Positions 15,831-24,237 of a stretch of 64,000 nt of DNA are shown one piece after another (positions within the stretch are counted from its first letter, which is position 1; each line of letters begins with the position of its first letter). Both the position numbers and the translations under genes were made by a program. The DNA comes from Acetivibrio sp. MSJd-27 (lineage in GTDB: Bacteria > Bacillota > Clostridia > UMGS1840 > HGM11507): NCBI RefSeq assembly GCF_018918095.1, contig NZ_JAHLPV010000001.1:1-64000 (forward strand), given 5' to 3'. The notes beneath the pieces were generated by a model. The model made no database searches. It was not told the origin of the DNA and saw only the letters and a list, made by a program, of their open reading frames with translations.

Positions 15831-16840
15831 TACAGCACCTCCTTGTCAGCCACTTCCGTCAGATAACCGGTCATCAAATCAATCAGCTGATTGACATTAT
15901 CCAAGCTAACCACTTCGCTGGCAGTATGCATATATTTGAGGGGTATCGAAAGCATTACAGTAGGAACTGCCGTCTTGGCGGAATGGAGCGTCCATGCGTT
16001 CGTTCCAGTATTCCCGGGTTCCACCTCTATTTGCAGCGGGATTCCTTTTTGTTTTGCAAAATCAATGATACTTCGGTTTATTTTTTTATTCAGTGCAGGT
16101 CCCTTCGTGATGACAGGCCCCTTATCCAGATAAAAACTGCGCGCTTTTATTCCGTCCGGCGTAACCCCGTGCGTCACATCCACCACAATCGCGGCATCAA
16201 AATCCATCGAACTTCCAATCACGGAAGCTCCCTTTAAACCGATCTCCTCCCCCACGGTGGCAGTGCTTACCACATCGATATTCTGCAAGGAAAGTCTTTT
16301 TAAAACTTCCATGTTTACATAAACACCCAAACGGTCATCCAATGCACTGCGGCAGATGCAATTGTTTTGCAGGTAGGTGTTTCTGCTTTTGAAGGACACC
16401 ACATCCCCCACCTTTACTATTGTCTCGAGTATTTCCCGGGAAAAGCCAGTGTCAATGAACAGCTCCTCTGTCTTATATGCCTTGTCATTGGACCCGCTCA
16501 GCAGATGAGGCGGCTTTGCGCCTATGATTCCAAGAATATCCTGCCTCCCGTGAACAATCACCTCCAGAGCGGGCAGAATACGCAGATCGACGCCGCCCAC
16601 CGGCAGAAAGCGTAGAAAACCTCCCTCCAAAATTTCGGTCACCATCAATCCAATTTGATCCATATGGGCATCCAGAACAATCCTCTTTTTTCCGTTCACC
16701 GATTTTTTTATGGAAATGACATTCCCCAGGGTATCCATATAAGATTCATCACAGAATTCCGAAAACATCCGGTTGAGCTGTTGGGAAGCAGCCTGCTCGT
16801 ATCCCGAAACACTCACCAGATTTAAAATGTCTTCCAGCAT
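15830..16840 (-). CDS. M42-family metallo-aminopeptidase
   Basis: The 336-residue protein has VLDAHMDQIGLMV, RSALDDRLGVYVNME, VGEEIGLKGASV, AIVVDVTHGVTPDG and LKYMHTASE, so the di-metal site is complete. ATG at 16840 has GGAGTGAG 5-7 bases upstream; the frame is open to a TTG at 16864 with no site. First of three tandem, overlapping M42 genes. A structured repeat separates it from murD, which reads in the same direction 210 bases upstream. No strong promoter is visible in the gap, so read-through from murD is possible. Confidence 0.9.
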   Translation of the reverse strand: MLEDILNLVSVSGYEQAASQQLNRMFSEFCDESYMDTLGNVISIKKSVNGKKRIVLDAHMDQIGLMVTEILEGGFLRFLPVGGVDLRILPALEVIVHGRQDILGIIGAKPPHLLSGSNDKAYKTEELFIDTGFSREILETIVKVGDVVSFKSRNTYLQNNCICRSALDDRLGVYVNMEVLKRLSLQNIDVVSTATVGEEIGLKGASVIGSSMDFDAAIVVDVTHGVTPDGIKARSFYLDKGPVITKGPALNKKINRSIIDFAKQKGIPLQIEVEPGNTGTNAWTLHSAKTAVPTVMLSIPLKYMHTASEVVSLDNVNQLIDLMTGYLTEVADKEVL

Positions 16841-16911
16841 TCTCTCACTCCATTCTTTTTTCAATCGATTCGTTTCGGCTTTCCGCCGCCGAATAAAAGA
16901 TTTCCATCTCG

Positions 16912-17057
16912 TTCAATAAGGACTTGCCCCGTCATTCAACGAGGACAAGGGCACTGCATAGTAGTGCCGCGCTCAGCGGGAGTGCAATCTCCCGCTGAGC
17001 GCGGATATGGAACCCGCCGCCTTTAAGAGGCAGGGGACATCTTGCCCGCAGTTATAA
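16912..17057 (+). repeat. 145-bp structured interspersed repeat, copy 1
   Basis: Begins TTCAATAAGG and ends GCCCGCAGTTATAA. Stems: CTTG.CC with GGACAAG; GGCACTGC with GTAGTGCC; a 15-bp stem GCGCTCAGCGGGAG with CTCCCGCTGAGCGC; CCCGCC with GGCAGGG. The two ends (GGACTTGCCCC and GGGGACATCTTGCCC) are also imperfect inverted repeats. Same order in the copies at 18645 and 61927. The end TTATAA contains the murD stop codon (minus strand). Confidence 0.9.
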
Positions 17058-18422
17058 AGCATTCACCAGCTGTTTAAAGGTGTTCCCTCTCACCTCAAAA
17101 TTGGGAAACAAATCAAAGCTGGCACACGCAGGGCAAAGCGCCACAACGTCACCTTTTGTCGAGAAAGCACAGCTGGCGCGGACTGCCTCCTCAAGGCTTT
17201 GACAAAATTCGATAGGGAAATTTGGATCATTTTGCAGAACAGCGTCTGCAATTTTTTTCGACGTATTTCCAACCAGAAACAGTTTTTTGACCTTTTTGGT
17301 GATTTCTTTTCCCAAATTGTCGAAAGGAATTTTTTTGTCATATCCTCCCGCAATCATAACAATTTTGGTTCCCTTCTCATAGAAAGCATTCAGACATGCC
17401 ATCGCGCGTGTTGGACTGGAAGCGATGGAATCGTTGTAAAAGCGCACTCCGTTTCTCTCTCTTACAAATTCAATCCGATGTGGAATTCCCGCAAAATGTT
17501 TTGCGACATCCTCTATGGTATCCAGCGGAACAAGCCCCCAGACAGCAGCAATTGCCGTCATATAATTTTCCACGTTATGCATGCCGGGCAGACGGATATC
17601 CTCTGTATTCAATATCTTTTCCCCATCTTTATAAATATAACCATCCCGATAGCAAACTCCCTTGTCAAGCCAGCTATATCTGGAAAAACAGGTTACCTGA
17701 GCCGCCGCTTTCTCACCGGTTTCCCTGGTGATATCATTGCTGAAATTGACAACAAGACGATCCGTTTTCTCCTGAAAACGGCAAATGTTTTGCTTTGCTT
17801 CAATATACTCTTCCATGGATTTATGTACATCCAGGTGATTTGGTTCAATATTGGTGATAACAGCAATCTGCGGAGATATTTTCATGGTGTGAAGCTGGAA
17901 GGAGGAAAGCTCCAGTATGGCATAATCGCTCGCTTTTATGGTCTCAATCTCAGGCAGGAGCGGTTTTCCGATATTCCCGCCCAGATGACAGATATATCCA
18001 GCTCTTGACATCATTTCAAAAATGAGTGAGGTTGTGGTCGTTTTTCCATCGCTCCCGGTAACCGCAATTTTTTTACAGGGACAAATCTCAAAAAATACTT
18101 CCATCTCCGAAAGCACTTCCCCTCCTTCTTTTTCAAAGGCGAGCAGCTCCGGTAAATCATAACGCATCCCTGGTGTTTTAAAAAGATAATCTCCTTTTAA
18201 ATCTTCCAGATAATTTTCCCCTAAACACAGCCTTACTCCCAATTGTTCCAATTCTTCCGCGCGCTCCCCAAGCTGTTCCCTGAGCTTTTTATCGCAGGCG
18301 GTGACAGAAGCGCCGTATTTCACCAGAAGCCGTATAAGCGGCGTGTTGCTGACGCCGATTCCCACCACGGCAACCTCTTTTCCTTTCATTTTTTGTTTGA
18401 AGTCATTCAGATCACAAAACAT
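17052..18422 (-). CDS. murD: UDP-N-acetylmuramoylalanine--D-glutamate ligase
   Basis: 456 residues with the Mur ligase plan: N-terminal UDP-binding part (VAVVGIGVSNTPLIRLLVK), ATP-binding P-loop AVTGSDGKTTTTSL (about 118-131), NIEPNHLDVH, PHRIEFVRE, YNDSIASSPTRAM and C-terminal IAGGYDKKIPFDNLG. It adds D-glutamate to UDP-MurNAc-L-Ala in peptidoglycan synthesis in the cytoplasm. AGGAGAG precedes the ATG. It is outside the usual dcw cluster, alone behind its own promoter, as is common in Clostridia. Its TAA stop lies inside repeat copy 1. Confidence 0.95.
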   Translation of the reverse strand: MFCDLNDFKQKMKGKEVAVVGIGVSNTPLIRLLVKYGASVTACDKKLREQLGERAEELEQLGVRLCLGENYLEDLKGDYLFKTPGMRYDLPELLAFEKEGGEVLSEMEVFFEICPCKKIAVTGSDGKTTTTSLIFEMMSRAGYICHLGGNIGKPLLPEIETIKASDYAILELSSFQLHTMKISPQIAVITNIEPNHLDVHKSMEEYIEAKQNICRFQEKTDRLVVNFSNDITRETGEKAAAQVTCFSRYSWLDKGVCYRDGYIYKDGEKILNTEDIRLPGMHNVENYMTAIAAVWGLVPLDTIEDVAKHFAGIPHRIEFVRERNGVRFYNDSIASSPTRAMACLNAFYEKGTKIVMIAGGYDKKIPFDNLGKEITKKVKKLFLVGNTSKKIADAVLQNDPNFPIEFCQSLEEAVRASCAFSTKGDVVALCPACASFDLFPNFEVRGNTFKQLVNAL

Positions 18423-18495
18423 AATACTCTCCTAAAACACATTTATTTTAACTTAAATATAGAAAAAGGTCGAATTTTCAGTTGATTTGTCTTTT

Positions 18496-18524
18496 ATTAT
18501 ACTACAAAATACAAAGATATCCAA
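18496..18524 (-). promoter_or_regulatory. Promoter of murD
   Basis: Minus strand TTGGAT (18519-18524), 17-base spacer, TATAAT (18496-18501), about 75 bases before the start. Confidence 0.7.
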
Positions 18525-18644
18525 TATCTATTTTATGTTTTTAATATTTGTAAGCATACCGTTTTTTATGAATGATACTCCTCGTTCTTCCAAACCTCCG
18601 GAAAGCATTTATCATTTTTCTTGTGAAAGCGGTCAGGTATCAGC

Positions 18645-18789
18645 TTCAATAAGGGCTTGTCCCGTCATTCAACGAGGACAAGGACGCTGCATAGCAGTGC
18701 CGCGCTCAATGGGAGTGTAATCTCCCATTGAGCGCGGATATGGAACCCGCCGCATTAAGAGGCGAGGGACATCTTGCCCACAGTTATAA
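18645..18789 (+). repeat. 145-bp structured interspersed repeat, copy 2
   Basis: About 90% like copy 1 by eye. The variable stem reads GCGCTCAATGGGAG with CTCCCATTGAGCGC, so two bases changed on both arms together. It lies between the divergent murD and flippase genes, not at a gene end. The 500-base gap here also holds both promoters; no gene is seen. Confidence 0.9.
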
Positions 18790-18851
18790 GAAGATTGCGT
18801 TATCTGTCCCCCTCTTTGGAGAGTGGAAACACGAAAAAGGTGACTTTTGCC

Positions 18852-18880
18852 TTGCAAAAGCGGTTTTATCTTGCTATAAT
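18852..18880 (+). promoter_or_regulatory. Promoter of the flippase gene
   Basis: TTGCAA (18852-18857), 17-base spacer, TATAAT (18875-18880), 41 bases before the ATG at 18922. Confidence 0.7.
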
Positions 18881-18921
18881 CGAGATATGAATTCTAAAAA
18901 AATGACAGGATGTTTTACTTC

Positions 18922-20310
18922 ATGGATAAATATAAAAAATTAGCCTCCAATACGTTTATCTTTGCACTGGGCACTTTCAGTTCGAAAGTCCTGGTGTTTC
19001 TTATGATGCCCTTTTACACAAGAGTTATGTCCAGCGAAAGCTATGGCATCGTTGATATCATCGTACAAACCTGCACCTTGCTTATTCCCCTCGCAAGCAT
19101 TGGGATCAACAACGGCGTGATCCGTTTTGGTCTGGAGCGGAAGCTCAATCAGAAAAGTGTTTTTACTTTTGGTTTTCTTACCATCATGGTCGGCTTCGGC
19201 ATTATGCTTCTGTGCCGCCCTTTGCTGCTTTCTATCACCGTCACGTCTCAATATACGGATTTGATGATTTTCTATGTGCTGATGTCCTGTCTGCAGGGAT
19301 TATGCTCCCAATTTGCAAGGGCAAGGGGCTATATCCGCCTGTATGCGATTGACGGAATTTTCCGCACCCTGATGACAATCCTTCTGAATGTTATATTTCT
19401 TGTCGGCTTTCAGATGGGTATCGTGGGCTATATTCTGTCCACCATTTTAACGGATGCCCTATCCACTGTTTTTATTTTTCTGATTGCACGGCTTCACCGC
19501 TATTTCAGCCTTGTGAGTCTGAAGCGTAGTATTGCGCTGGGAATGCTGAAATATTCGATTCCTTTGATTCCGAATACAGTTTGCAGCTGGATTATCAGTA
19601 TTTCCGACCGCTATCTAATCACCTATCTGATCGGGAGCAGTGCAAACGGCATTTATGCGATCGCCAACAAAATTCCCACTATTTTGATGATTGTGGCGAA
19701 CATTTTCAGCGAAGCCTGGCAGATTTCCGCAGTGGGCGAGGAAGGACAGGCAGCCAGAGAACGCTTTTTTTCCAAGGTTCTGAATGTATACCAGTCCGTT
19801 GCATTTCTCACGGCAGCTATCCTGATTGCCACCGCAAAGATAACCACTTTTCTTTTGGCATCACCGGAATTTTATGAAGCATGGCAGTATATTCCCTTCC
19901 TGGTGCTTGCAACTACATTTTCCTGTCTGGCATCTTTTTTGTCCAGTGTCTATATGGTAGAAAAAAAGAGCATTCATACCTTGATTACCACCTTTCTGAG
20001 CGCTCTTTTAAATATTGGCTTAAACATTTTGTGGATTCCAAAATACGGAATCTTTGGCGCTGCTTTTGCAACCTTCCTGAGTTATCTTGTAATGTTCTTC
20101 ATTCGTGCCATCCATACCCGTAAATATATTAAAATCAGATGGAATTTTGGTAAATTCCTGTTAAATTTCATCCTTGTAATCATTCAAAGTACTTTGATGA
20201 TGAACGAAGTTCCCGGCTGGATTTTTTACGAGATCTTTTTGGCTCTGTTTGTGGTGATTATCAATATGAAACCTGTCATGCAGTCACTGCGCAGAATATT
20301 AAAATTTTAA
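18922..20310 (+). CDS. Polysaccharide flippase (Wzx/MATE-like oligosaccharide exporter)
   Basis: About 462 residues, 12-14 hydrophobic helices. The N-terminus DKYKKLASNTFIFALGTFSS, then KVLVFLMMPFYTRVMSSESY, is the common start of polysaccharide biosynthesis flippases (RfbX/Wzx branch of the MOP superfamily). Further family-like parts are SIPLIPNTVCSWIISISDRY and the C-terminal double-helix region. It moves lipid-linked oligosaccharides across the membrane. No glycosyltransferases are adjacent, so the cargo is unknown. The second ATG of the frame (18922) is chosen; the site (GACAGGATG) is weak. Confidence 0.85.
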   Translation: MDKYKKLASNTFIFALGTFSSKVLVFLMMPFYTRVMSSESYGIVDIIVQTCTLLIPLASIGINNGVIRFGLERKLNQKSVFTFGFLTIMVGFGIMLLCRPLLLSITVTSQYTDLMIFYVLMSCLQGLCSQFARARGYIRLYAIDGIFRTLMTILLNVIFLVGFQMGIVGYILSTILTDALSTVFIFLIARLHRYFSLVSLKRSIALGMLKYSIPLIPNTVCSWIISISDRYLITYLIGSSANGIYAIANKIPTILMIVANIFSEAWQISAVGEEGQAARERFFSKVLNVYQSVAFLTAAILIATAKITTFLLASPEFYEAWQYIPFLVLATTFSCLASFLSSVYMVEKKSIHTLITTFLSALLNIGLNILWIPKYGIFGAAFATFLSYLVMFFIRAIHTRKYIKIRWNFGKFLLNFILVIIQSTLMMNEVPGWIFYEIFLALFVVIINMKPVMQSLRRILKF

Positions 20311-20327
20311 TGATTCCATTGAAACAA

Positions 20328-20368
20328 AAAAGAATGCCGGTATGACGAACCATACCAGCATTCTTTTT
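20328..20368. terminator. Bidirectional terminator between flippase and arsC-like genes
   Basis: AAAGAATGCCGGTATG (20329-20344) pairs with CATACCAGCATTCTTT (20351-20366), one mismatch, followed by T's. Confidence 0.85.
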
Positions 20369-20370
20369 AT

Positions 20371-20466
20371 ATAACATAGAAAATCGCGCAGGCTCATGCG
20401 CAATTGCTTATTTCAAAAAACAGTGCGTGAAACAGGCTTTCCGTTTTTCGTTCCGAAAGACTTTTT
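20371..20466 (+). repeat. Terminator-adjacent interspersed repeat, copy B
   Basis: Starts ATAACATAGAAAAT, then CGCGCAGG, ATGCGCAATTGC, TTTCAAAAAACAGTGCG and a TTTTTCG-CCGAAAGACTT end. Aligns over its whole length with the reverse complement of 21758-21851. It begins right at the terminator and ends on the arsC-like stop codon. Confidence 0.75.
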
Positions 20467-20827
20467 ACTTCAGCAGCGACTCTTCCCATTCCTTTTGCCG
20501 AAAACCAATCAGAACAAAATTCTCGCCGACAATCAGGGGACGCTTGACCAGCATTCCGTTTTCAGACAAAAGTTCAAGCTGCTCTTCCTCTGTCATCCCT
20601 GGCAGACAATTCTTTAAATCTTTCTCTTTATACAAAAGCCCGCTGGTATTAAAAAAGCGCTTTAAAGGAAGCTTGCTTTTCCTGTACCATTCACCAAGTT
20701 CTTCTCTTGTTGGCTTTTCTTCCACAATGTGCCGGGCTGTGTAAGACACATTGTGCTCATCAAGCCATCTTTTCGCCTTTTGACACGTACTGCATTTTGG
20801 ATACTGTAAAAAGAATACTTCTTTCAT
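20465..20827 (-). CDS. ArsC/Spx-family thioredoxin-fold protein
   Basis: 120 residues with C12-S-T-C15 in YPKCSTCQKAKRWL, and the family segments YTARHIVEEKPTREELGEW, FFNTSGLLYKEKDL and KRPLIVGENFVLIGF. The family contains arsenate reductases, Spx regulators and YffB-like proteins. The RP..V pattern present here is shared by all, so the substrate cannot be assigned. It is cytoplasmic and stands alone, with GAGGA before the ATG. Confidence 0.85.
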   Translation of the reverse strand: MKEVFFLQYPKCSTCQKAKRWLDEHNVSYTARHIVEEKPTREELGEWYRKSKLPLKRFFNTSGLLYKEKDLKNCLPGMTEEEQLELLSENGMLVKRPLIVGENFVLIGFRQKEWEESLLK

Positions 20828-20991
20828 TTTTCCTCCTTCAATCGAACCGTTTTTTAGAATATGCTTATTTATTATAACAAGTTAAAAACGCTTTTGCAAG
20901 ATAAAAGCCCTACCGTCTCGACAGCGACGGTATTTTCTAATTTGTCTGTATATATAAGTCCCCCTCATGTCACCCATCAAAAAATTATAGG

Positions 20992-21020
20992 TTGACATAT
21001 TCGAAAATCCGTATTATAAT
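20992..21020 (+). promoter_or_regulatory. Promoter of bioY
   Basis: Perfect TTGACA (20992-20997), 17-base spacer, perfect TATAAT (21015-21020). No BirA-type operator palindrome is visible over or next to it. Confidence 0.85.
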
Positions 21021-21024
21021 ACTA

Positions 21025-21122
21025 CGCAGATAATTCACCGCCTGCGCTGTAACATATAGATAATCCCATATTGCCGTAAAACGCAATCCTGGGGTGTCGA
21101 TTGATTATGTTCCAAATAACCT
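21025..21122 (+). promoter_or_regulatory. Structured leader of bioY, candidate cis-regulatory RNA
   Basis: Transcription should start near 21027, leaving about 120 untranslated bases. Visible pairings: CGCAG with CTGCG (21025-21046); AACATA (21051) with TATGTT (21106-21111) closing an inner domain; AATC-CC with GG-GGT..GATT; TTGC with GCAA around CGTAAAAC. A hairpin-plus-multiloop layout is riboswitch-like, but it matches none of the classes I know. It could also be plain 5' UTR. Confidence 0.4.
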
Positions 21123-21145
21123 TATCAAAATATTAGGAGTAAAAA

Positions 21146-21685
21146 ATGAAAAAAACAAACATTCGCGAATTAACCAAAATATCTATTTGTATTGCTCTGC
21201 TCTGCATCTCTTCCTACATATCCTTTCCGATTCCCTTCAGTGCTGCTCCCATTACCGCACAGACAATTATTATTAATATGATAGCTCTTATTCTAACACC
21301 CAGACAATCTATTGTTTCCGTAGCGATCTATATCCTTCTTGGAATCTGCGGCCTGCCAGTCTTTTCGGGCGGAACGGCAGGAATCGGAAGACTTTTAGGG
21401 CCAACCGGAGGATTTATTATTGGATTTTTGATATCGGCTCCTCTCATCAGCCTCTTAAAAGGAAAAAAAGATAGTATTCTCCGTTACCTTCTTGCTACAA
21501 TCTTTGTTGGGATGCCAGTTCTCTATGCTTTCGGAACTGCATTTATGTGTATCACGCAAAAAATGAACGTCATTGCGGCTTTGAGCGCAGCAGTGATTCC
21601 TTTCATCTTTGGCGATGTGTTAAAATGCATTGCGGGTTCCTATCTGGCGCTGGCCTTGAACAAAGTGTTAAAAAAATCTGTCTGA
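21146..21685 (+). CDS. bioY: Biotin ECF transporter S component BioY
   Basis: 179 residues with six hydrophobic helices. BioY hallmarks are ICIALLCISSYISFPIPFS, PITAQTIIINMIALILTPRQ, LGICGLPVFSGGTAGIGRLL and GPTGGFIIGF. BioY binds biotin in the membrane and works with a shared ECF energy module, which is not encoded here. AGGAG lies 8 bases before the ATG. It is monocistronic; a stem-loop around 21684-21719 follows. Confidence 0.92.
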   Translation: MKKTNIRELTKISICIALLCISSYISFPIPFSAAPITAQTIIINMIALILTPRQSIVSVAIYILLGICGLPVFSGGTAGIGRLLGPTGGFIIGFLISAPLISLLKGKKDSILRYLLATIFVGMPVLYAFGTAFMCITQKMNVIAALSAAVIPFIFGDVLKCIAGSYLALALNKVLKKSV

Positions 21686-21757
21686 GAACTTCTTTTGATC
21701 AAAAGGATTCGAGTTCTTAACACAATATCAAATTTCACTTAAATAATTTTTTATAAA

Positions 21758-21851
21758 AAAAGTTTTTCTTTCCGAAAAACGCAGCTGCGCTTCGCACGCT
21801 GTTTTTTGAAACATGCAATTGCGCACGATTCCGCGCAATTTCCTATGTTAT
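21758..21851 (-). repeat. Terminator-adjacent interspersed repeat, copy C
   Basis: Read on the minus strand it gives ATAACATAGGAAAT, TGCGCAATTGCATG, TTTCAAAAAACAGCGTGCG, TTTTTCGGAAAG. It starts right after the terminator at 21859-21879, the same arrangement as copies A and B. Confidence 0.75.
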
Positions 21852-21858
21852 GAAAAAA

Positions 21859-21879
21859 GCAGGAAGCTTTGCTTCCTGC
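21859..21879 (-). terminator. Terminator of the phosphate transport operon
   Basis: GCAGGAAGC and GCTTCCTGC with a 3-base loop, followed by TTTTTT on the minus strand, just past the end of the PhoU-like gene. Confidence 0.85.
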
Positions 21880-21889
21880 TACAATATTA

Positions 21890-22507
21890 TTATGTATTTT
21901 TCATGATAATACTACTCATCACATGAGCCACATGCTCGCAGGCATCACAGCATTTTTCAAAGCGATCAAACATAGCCGTCCAAGCAATGATTTCAATCGG
22001 ATCGCCATGCTCTACATAAAGCCGGTGCATCGCCTTGGAATAGAGGCTATCCCCTACTTCCTCCAGCCTGTCCACCTCAATCAGGCTTTCTGTGATCGTT
22101 TTGCTCTTCTTAAAATTATGGAAATCCTCCATCGCTTTTTTCAAGGCCTTACAGCAATTTAAAATCACCTCGGAAAATTCAAGCGCTTCTGTGCGTAAAG
22201 AAGTAATATGAAACATATAAAACCGAATCAGCACATCCTCCACTGCATCCGTTACATCATCGATCTCCTGTGACAGGCTCATAATATCTTCCCTTTCAAT
22301 GGGGGCGATAAATTCCCTTGCCAGAACATTGCGCATTTCATGCTGTTCCATATCCGCTTTATGCTCAATCTCATGCATTTCCTGCATTTTGTCTTCCAGT
22401 CGATCAAATGCGAATGTCTTCAGTGTCGCATGCAGAATCTCCGCCGATTGACAACTGTAATCCACCATTTTTACAAACGTATCAAAATAGTTATAATTTT
22501 TTTTCAT
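21890..22507 (-). CDS. PhoU-like (DUF47/TIGR00153) Pit accessory protein
   Basis: 205 residues, all helical, with the DUF47 pattern YNYFDTFVKMVDYSCQSAEI, EIEHKADMEQHEM, FIAPIEREDIMSLSQEIDDV and the related second half VDRLEEVGDSLYSKAMHRLY. Proteins of this family bind metal clusters at E/D-rich sites and regulate low-affinity phosphate uptake through Pit. The gene follows the Pit gene by 15 bases on the same strand, the usual pairing. Confidence 0.9.
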   Translation of the reverse strand: MKKNYNYFDTFVKMVDYSCQSAEILHATLKTFAFDRLEDKMQEMHEIEHKADMEQHEMRNVLAREFIAPIEREDIMSLSQEIDDVTDAVEDVLIRFYMFHITSLRTEALEFSEVILNCCKALKKAMEDFHNFKKSKTITESLIEVDRLEEVGDSLYSKAMHRLYVEHGDPIEIIAWTAMFDRFEKCCDACEHVAHVMSSIIMKNT

Positions 22508-22522
22508 TTTTCTTTTCCTTCC

Positions 22523-23575
22523 TTAAAATATCCACATAAACAGTTTCGCCATCAGATAACCGATCAAACCACACCCTGGGAAAGTCAGTATCCAGGTCAG
22601 AACCATCTCTTTGACCACGCCCCAATTGACAGAAGAGAGACGTTTTGCAGCGCCGACCCCCATGATTGCAGTCGTCTTGGTATGCGTTGTGCTGACCGGT
22701 ATTCCTGTCAGCGATGAAAGAAGAAGGCAGCCCGCAGCAGCCAAATCGGCTGAGAAGCCTTGATATTTTTCCAGCTTCACCATATCGATCCCCACTGATT
22801 TGATAATCCGGTATCCGCCAATAGAGGTACCAATCCCCATTACAGCAGAACATAAAATCATCATCCAAAGAGGAATGGTAAAGCTTTCAACGTTTGCTTG
22901 TCCTTTTGCCAAAAAGATTCCTAGAAGAAAAATCCCCATGAACTTTTGACCATCCTGAGCGCCGTGCATAAACGCCATAGCCGCCCCGCCGCCAATCTGA
23001 GCATTCTTGAAAAATCCATTGGTTTTTCGCCTATCCATCCCTCTGCAGCATAGTCCGGTTATCTTCACAGTAAACCATCCAGATCCAAACCCTAGAAGGG
23101 TGGAGAGCACAAGGCCGTAGATTACTTTTATCCACTCAGCCCCGTTGATTCCGGAAAGGCCTCCGTGCATGGCAATCGCCGCACCCGACACCCCTGCAAT
23201 CAATGCATGGCTCTCACTGGTTGGGATCCCGAAAATCCAAGCCAGAACAGCCCAGGTTACAATGGCAAACATGGCTGCACACAGGGCAATCAAAGCTTCG
23301 TGTGCCTCGGATCCGAAGTCCACCATATTATAGATGGTTTCGGCAACCGTGGCATTGATCGCAGTCATCACCAGCACACCCAGAAAATTAAACACGGCAG
23401 CCATCAGGATAGCACTGCGAGGCCCCATAGAACGCGTAGAAACACAGGTGGCAATCGCGTTTGGGGCATCGGTCCAGCCGTTGACCAGTATCACGCCCAA
23501 CGTCAAAAGAACTGTGATAAACAAGGAAGGATTCGTTAAAAGTTGACTGATAAATTCCGATAGACTGATTGTCAT
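22523..23575 (-). CDS. pit: Inorganic phosphate transporter, Pit family
   Basis: 350 residues, about ten membrane helices. Both PHO4 signatures are present: GWTDAPNAIATCVSTRSMGP near the N-terminus and FMHGAQDGQKFMGIFLLG in the second half, plus GIPTSESHALIAGVSGAA and GIPVSTTHTKTTAIMGVGAA. It imports phosphate with protons or as metal-phosphate. AGGAGA precedes the ATG. Co-transcribed with the PhoU-like gene from the promoter at 23659-23687. Confidence 0.93.
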   Translation of the reverse strand: MTISLSEFISQLLTNPSLFITVLLTLGVILVNGWTDAPNAIATCVSTRSMGPRSAILMAAVFNFLGVLVMTAINATVAETIYNMVDFGSEAHEALIALCAAMFAIVTWAVLAWIFGIPTSESHALIAGVSGAAIAMHGGLSGINGAEWIKVIYGLVLSTLLGFGSGWFTVKITGLCCRGMDRRKTNGFFKNAQIGGGAAMAFMHGAQDGQKFMGIFLLGIFLAKGQANVESFTIPLWMMILCSAVMGIGTSIGGYRIIKSVGIDMVKLEKYQGFSADLAAAGCLLLSSLTGIPVSTTHTKTTAIMGVGAAKRLSSVNWGVVKEMVLTWILTFPGCGLIGYLMAKLFMWIF

Positions 23576-23658
23576 AATCGATTCTCCTTATTTTTTATAG
23601 ACCCTCATCCGCCAAAATAAACGAGTTTTCAGCACTTTTTTCACACGAATTTAATATC

Positions 23659-23687
23659 AGTTTAACATAAACAAGCTCATTGTTCAA
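23659..23687 (-). promoter_or_regulatory. Promoter of the pit operon
   Basis: Minus strand TTGAAC (23682-23687), 17-base spacer, TAAACT (23659-23664). TTAA-rich half-sites nearby could be a PhoP box, but the pattern is not clear enough to call. Confidence 0.55.
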
Positions 23688-23903
23688 TCATAATCTATCA
23701 TTTTTTCATCAGCAATTCCAACAAAAATAATTCGTATACATTTGCTGTAATCTGGCTTTTTGGTTAAATATAAAAAAGGTGTTGGTTCTGAAAAACACAA
23801 AAATGATTTTAATGAAACCAAAATACTGCCACGCTGTCAATAGTAACATCGGCACGGAAGTTCTGCGCGTACTCAAAACTTCGTTTTGACGGCAGATTTA
23901 TGA

Positions 23904-23968
23904 TATAATAACCTCACGAACCTCTAAGGCATTAAAAATGCCAAGAGTTTCGGAGAACGATTGAATCA
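23904..23968 (+). repeat. 65-base module 1 of the hairpin array
   Basis: TATAATAACCTC at the left, hairpin with the GGCATT-AAA-AATGCC top, then CGGAGAACGATTGAATCA. Differs from module 2 at a single base. Confidence 0.9.
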
Positions 23969-24007
23969 CAATACTGCGGCGACATTCCGCCGCCTTCGTT
24001 GTTGTGG

Positions 24008-24072
24008 TATAATAACCTCACGAACCTCTAAGGCATTAAAAATGCTAAGAGTTTCGGAGAACGATTGAATCA
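24008..24072 (+). repeat. 65-base module 2 of the hairpin array
   Basis: Same as module 1 apart from one C-to-T change in the stem (AATGCC to AATGCT, still G-U paired). 104 bases separate the module starts. Confidence 0.9.
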
Positions 24073-24105
24073 TACCACTCGCCACAATGCGGCTTGTGAC
24101 TATGG

Positions 24106-24166
24106 TATAATAAAAACACGCCGTAAGCGGAAGCAATCTTCCGACGGCTGAGTCTTTATTGAATCA
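24106..24166 (+). repeat. Divergent module 3 of the hairpin array
   Basis: Keeps the left TATAATAA and right TTGAATCA borders, but carries an unrelated hairpin (CGGAAG-CAAT-CTTCCG). Confidence 0.7.
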
Positions 24167-24237
24167 TCAATTTGTTTTGTTACACAAAACCCGGCTGTTG
24201 CCGGATTTTACTTGTGTAAAATAAATTGTGGTATAAC

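Noticed and set aside
20880-20945. Small hairpins GCTTTT/AAAAGC and ACCGTC/GACGGT upstream of bioY
   Set aside because: Weak, with no gene ending on the fitting strand; not called as terminators.
20992-21020. BirA operator at bioY
   Set aside because: The expected TTAAC...GTTAA palindrome is not present near the promoter.
23659-23700. PhoP box before pit
   Set aside because: TTAA-like half-sites occur, but spacing and sequence do not reach a clear direct repeat.
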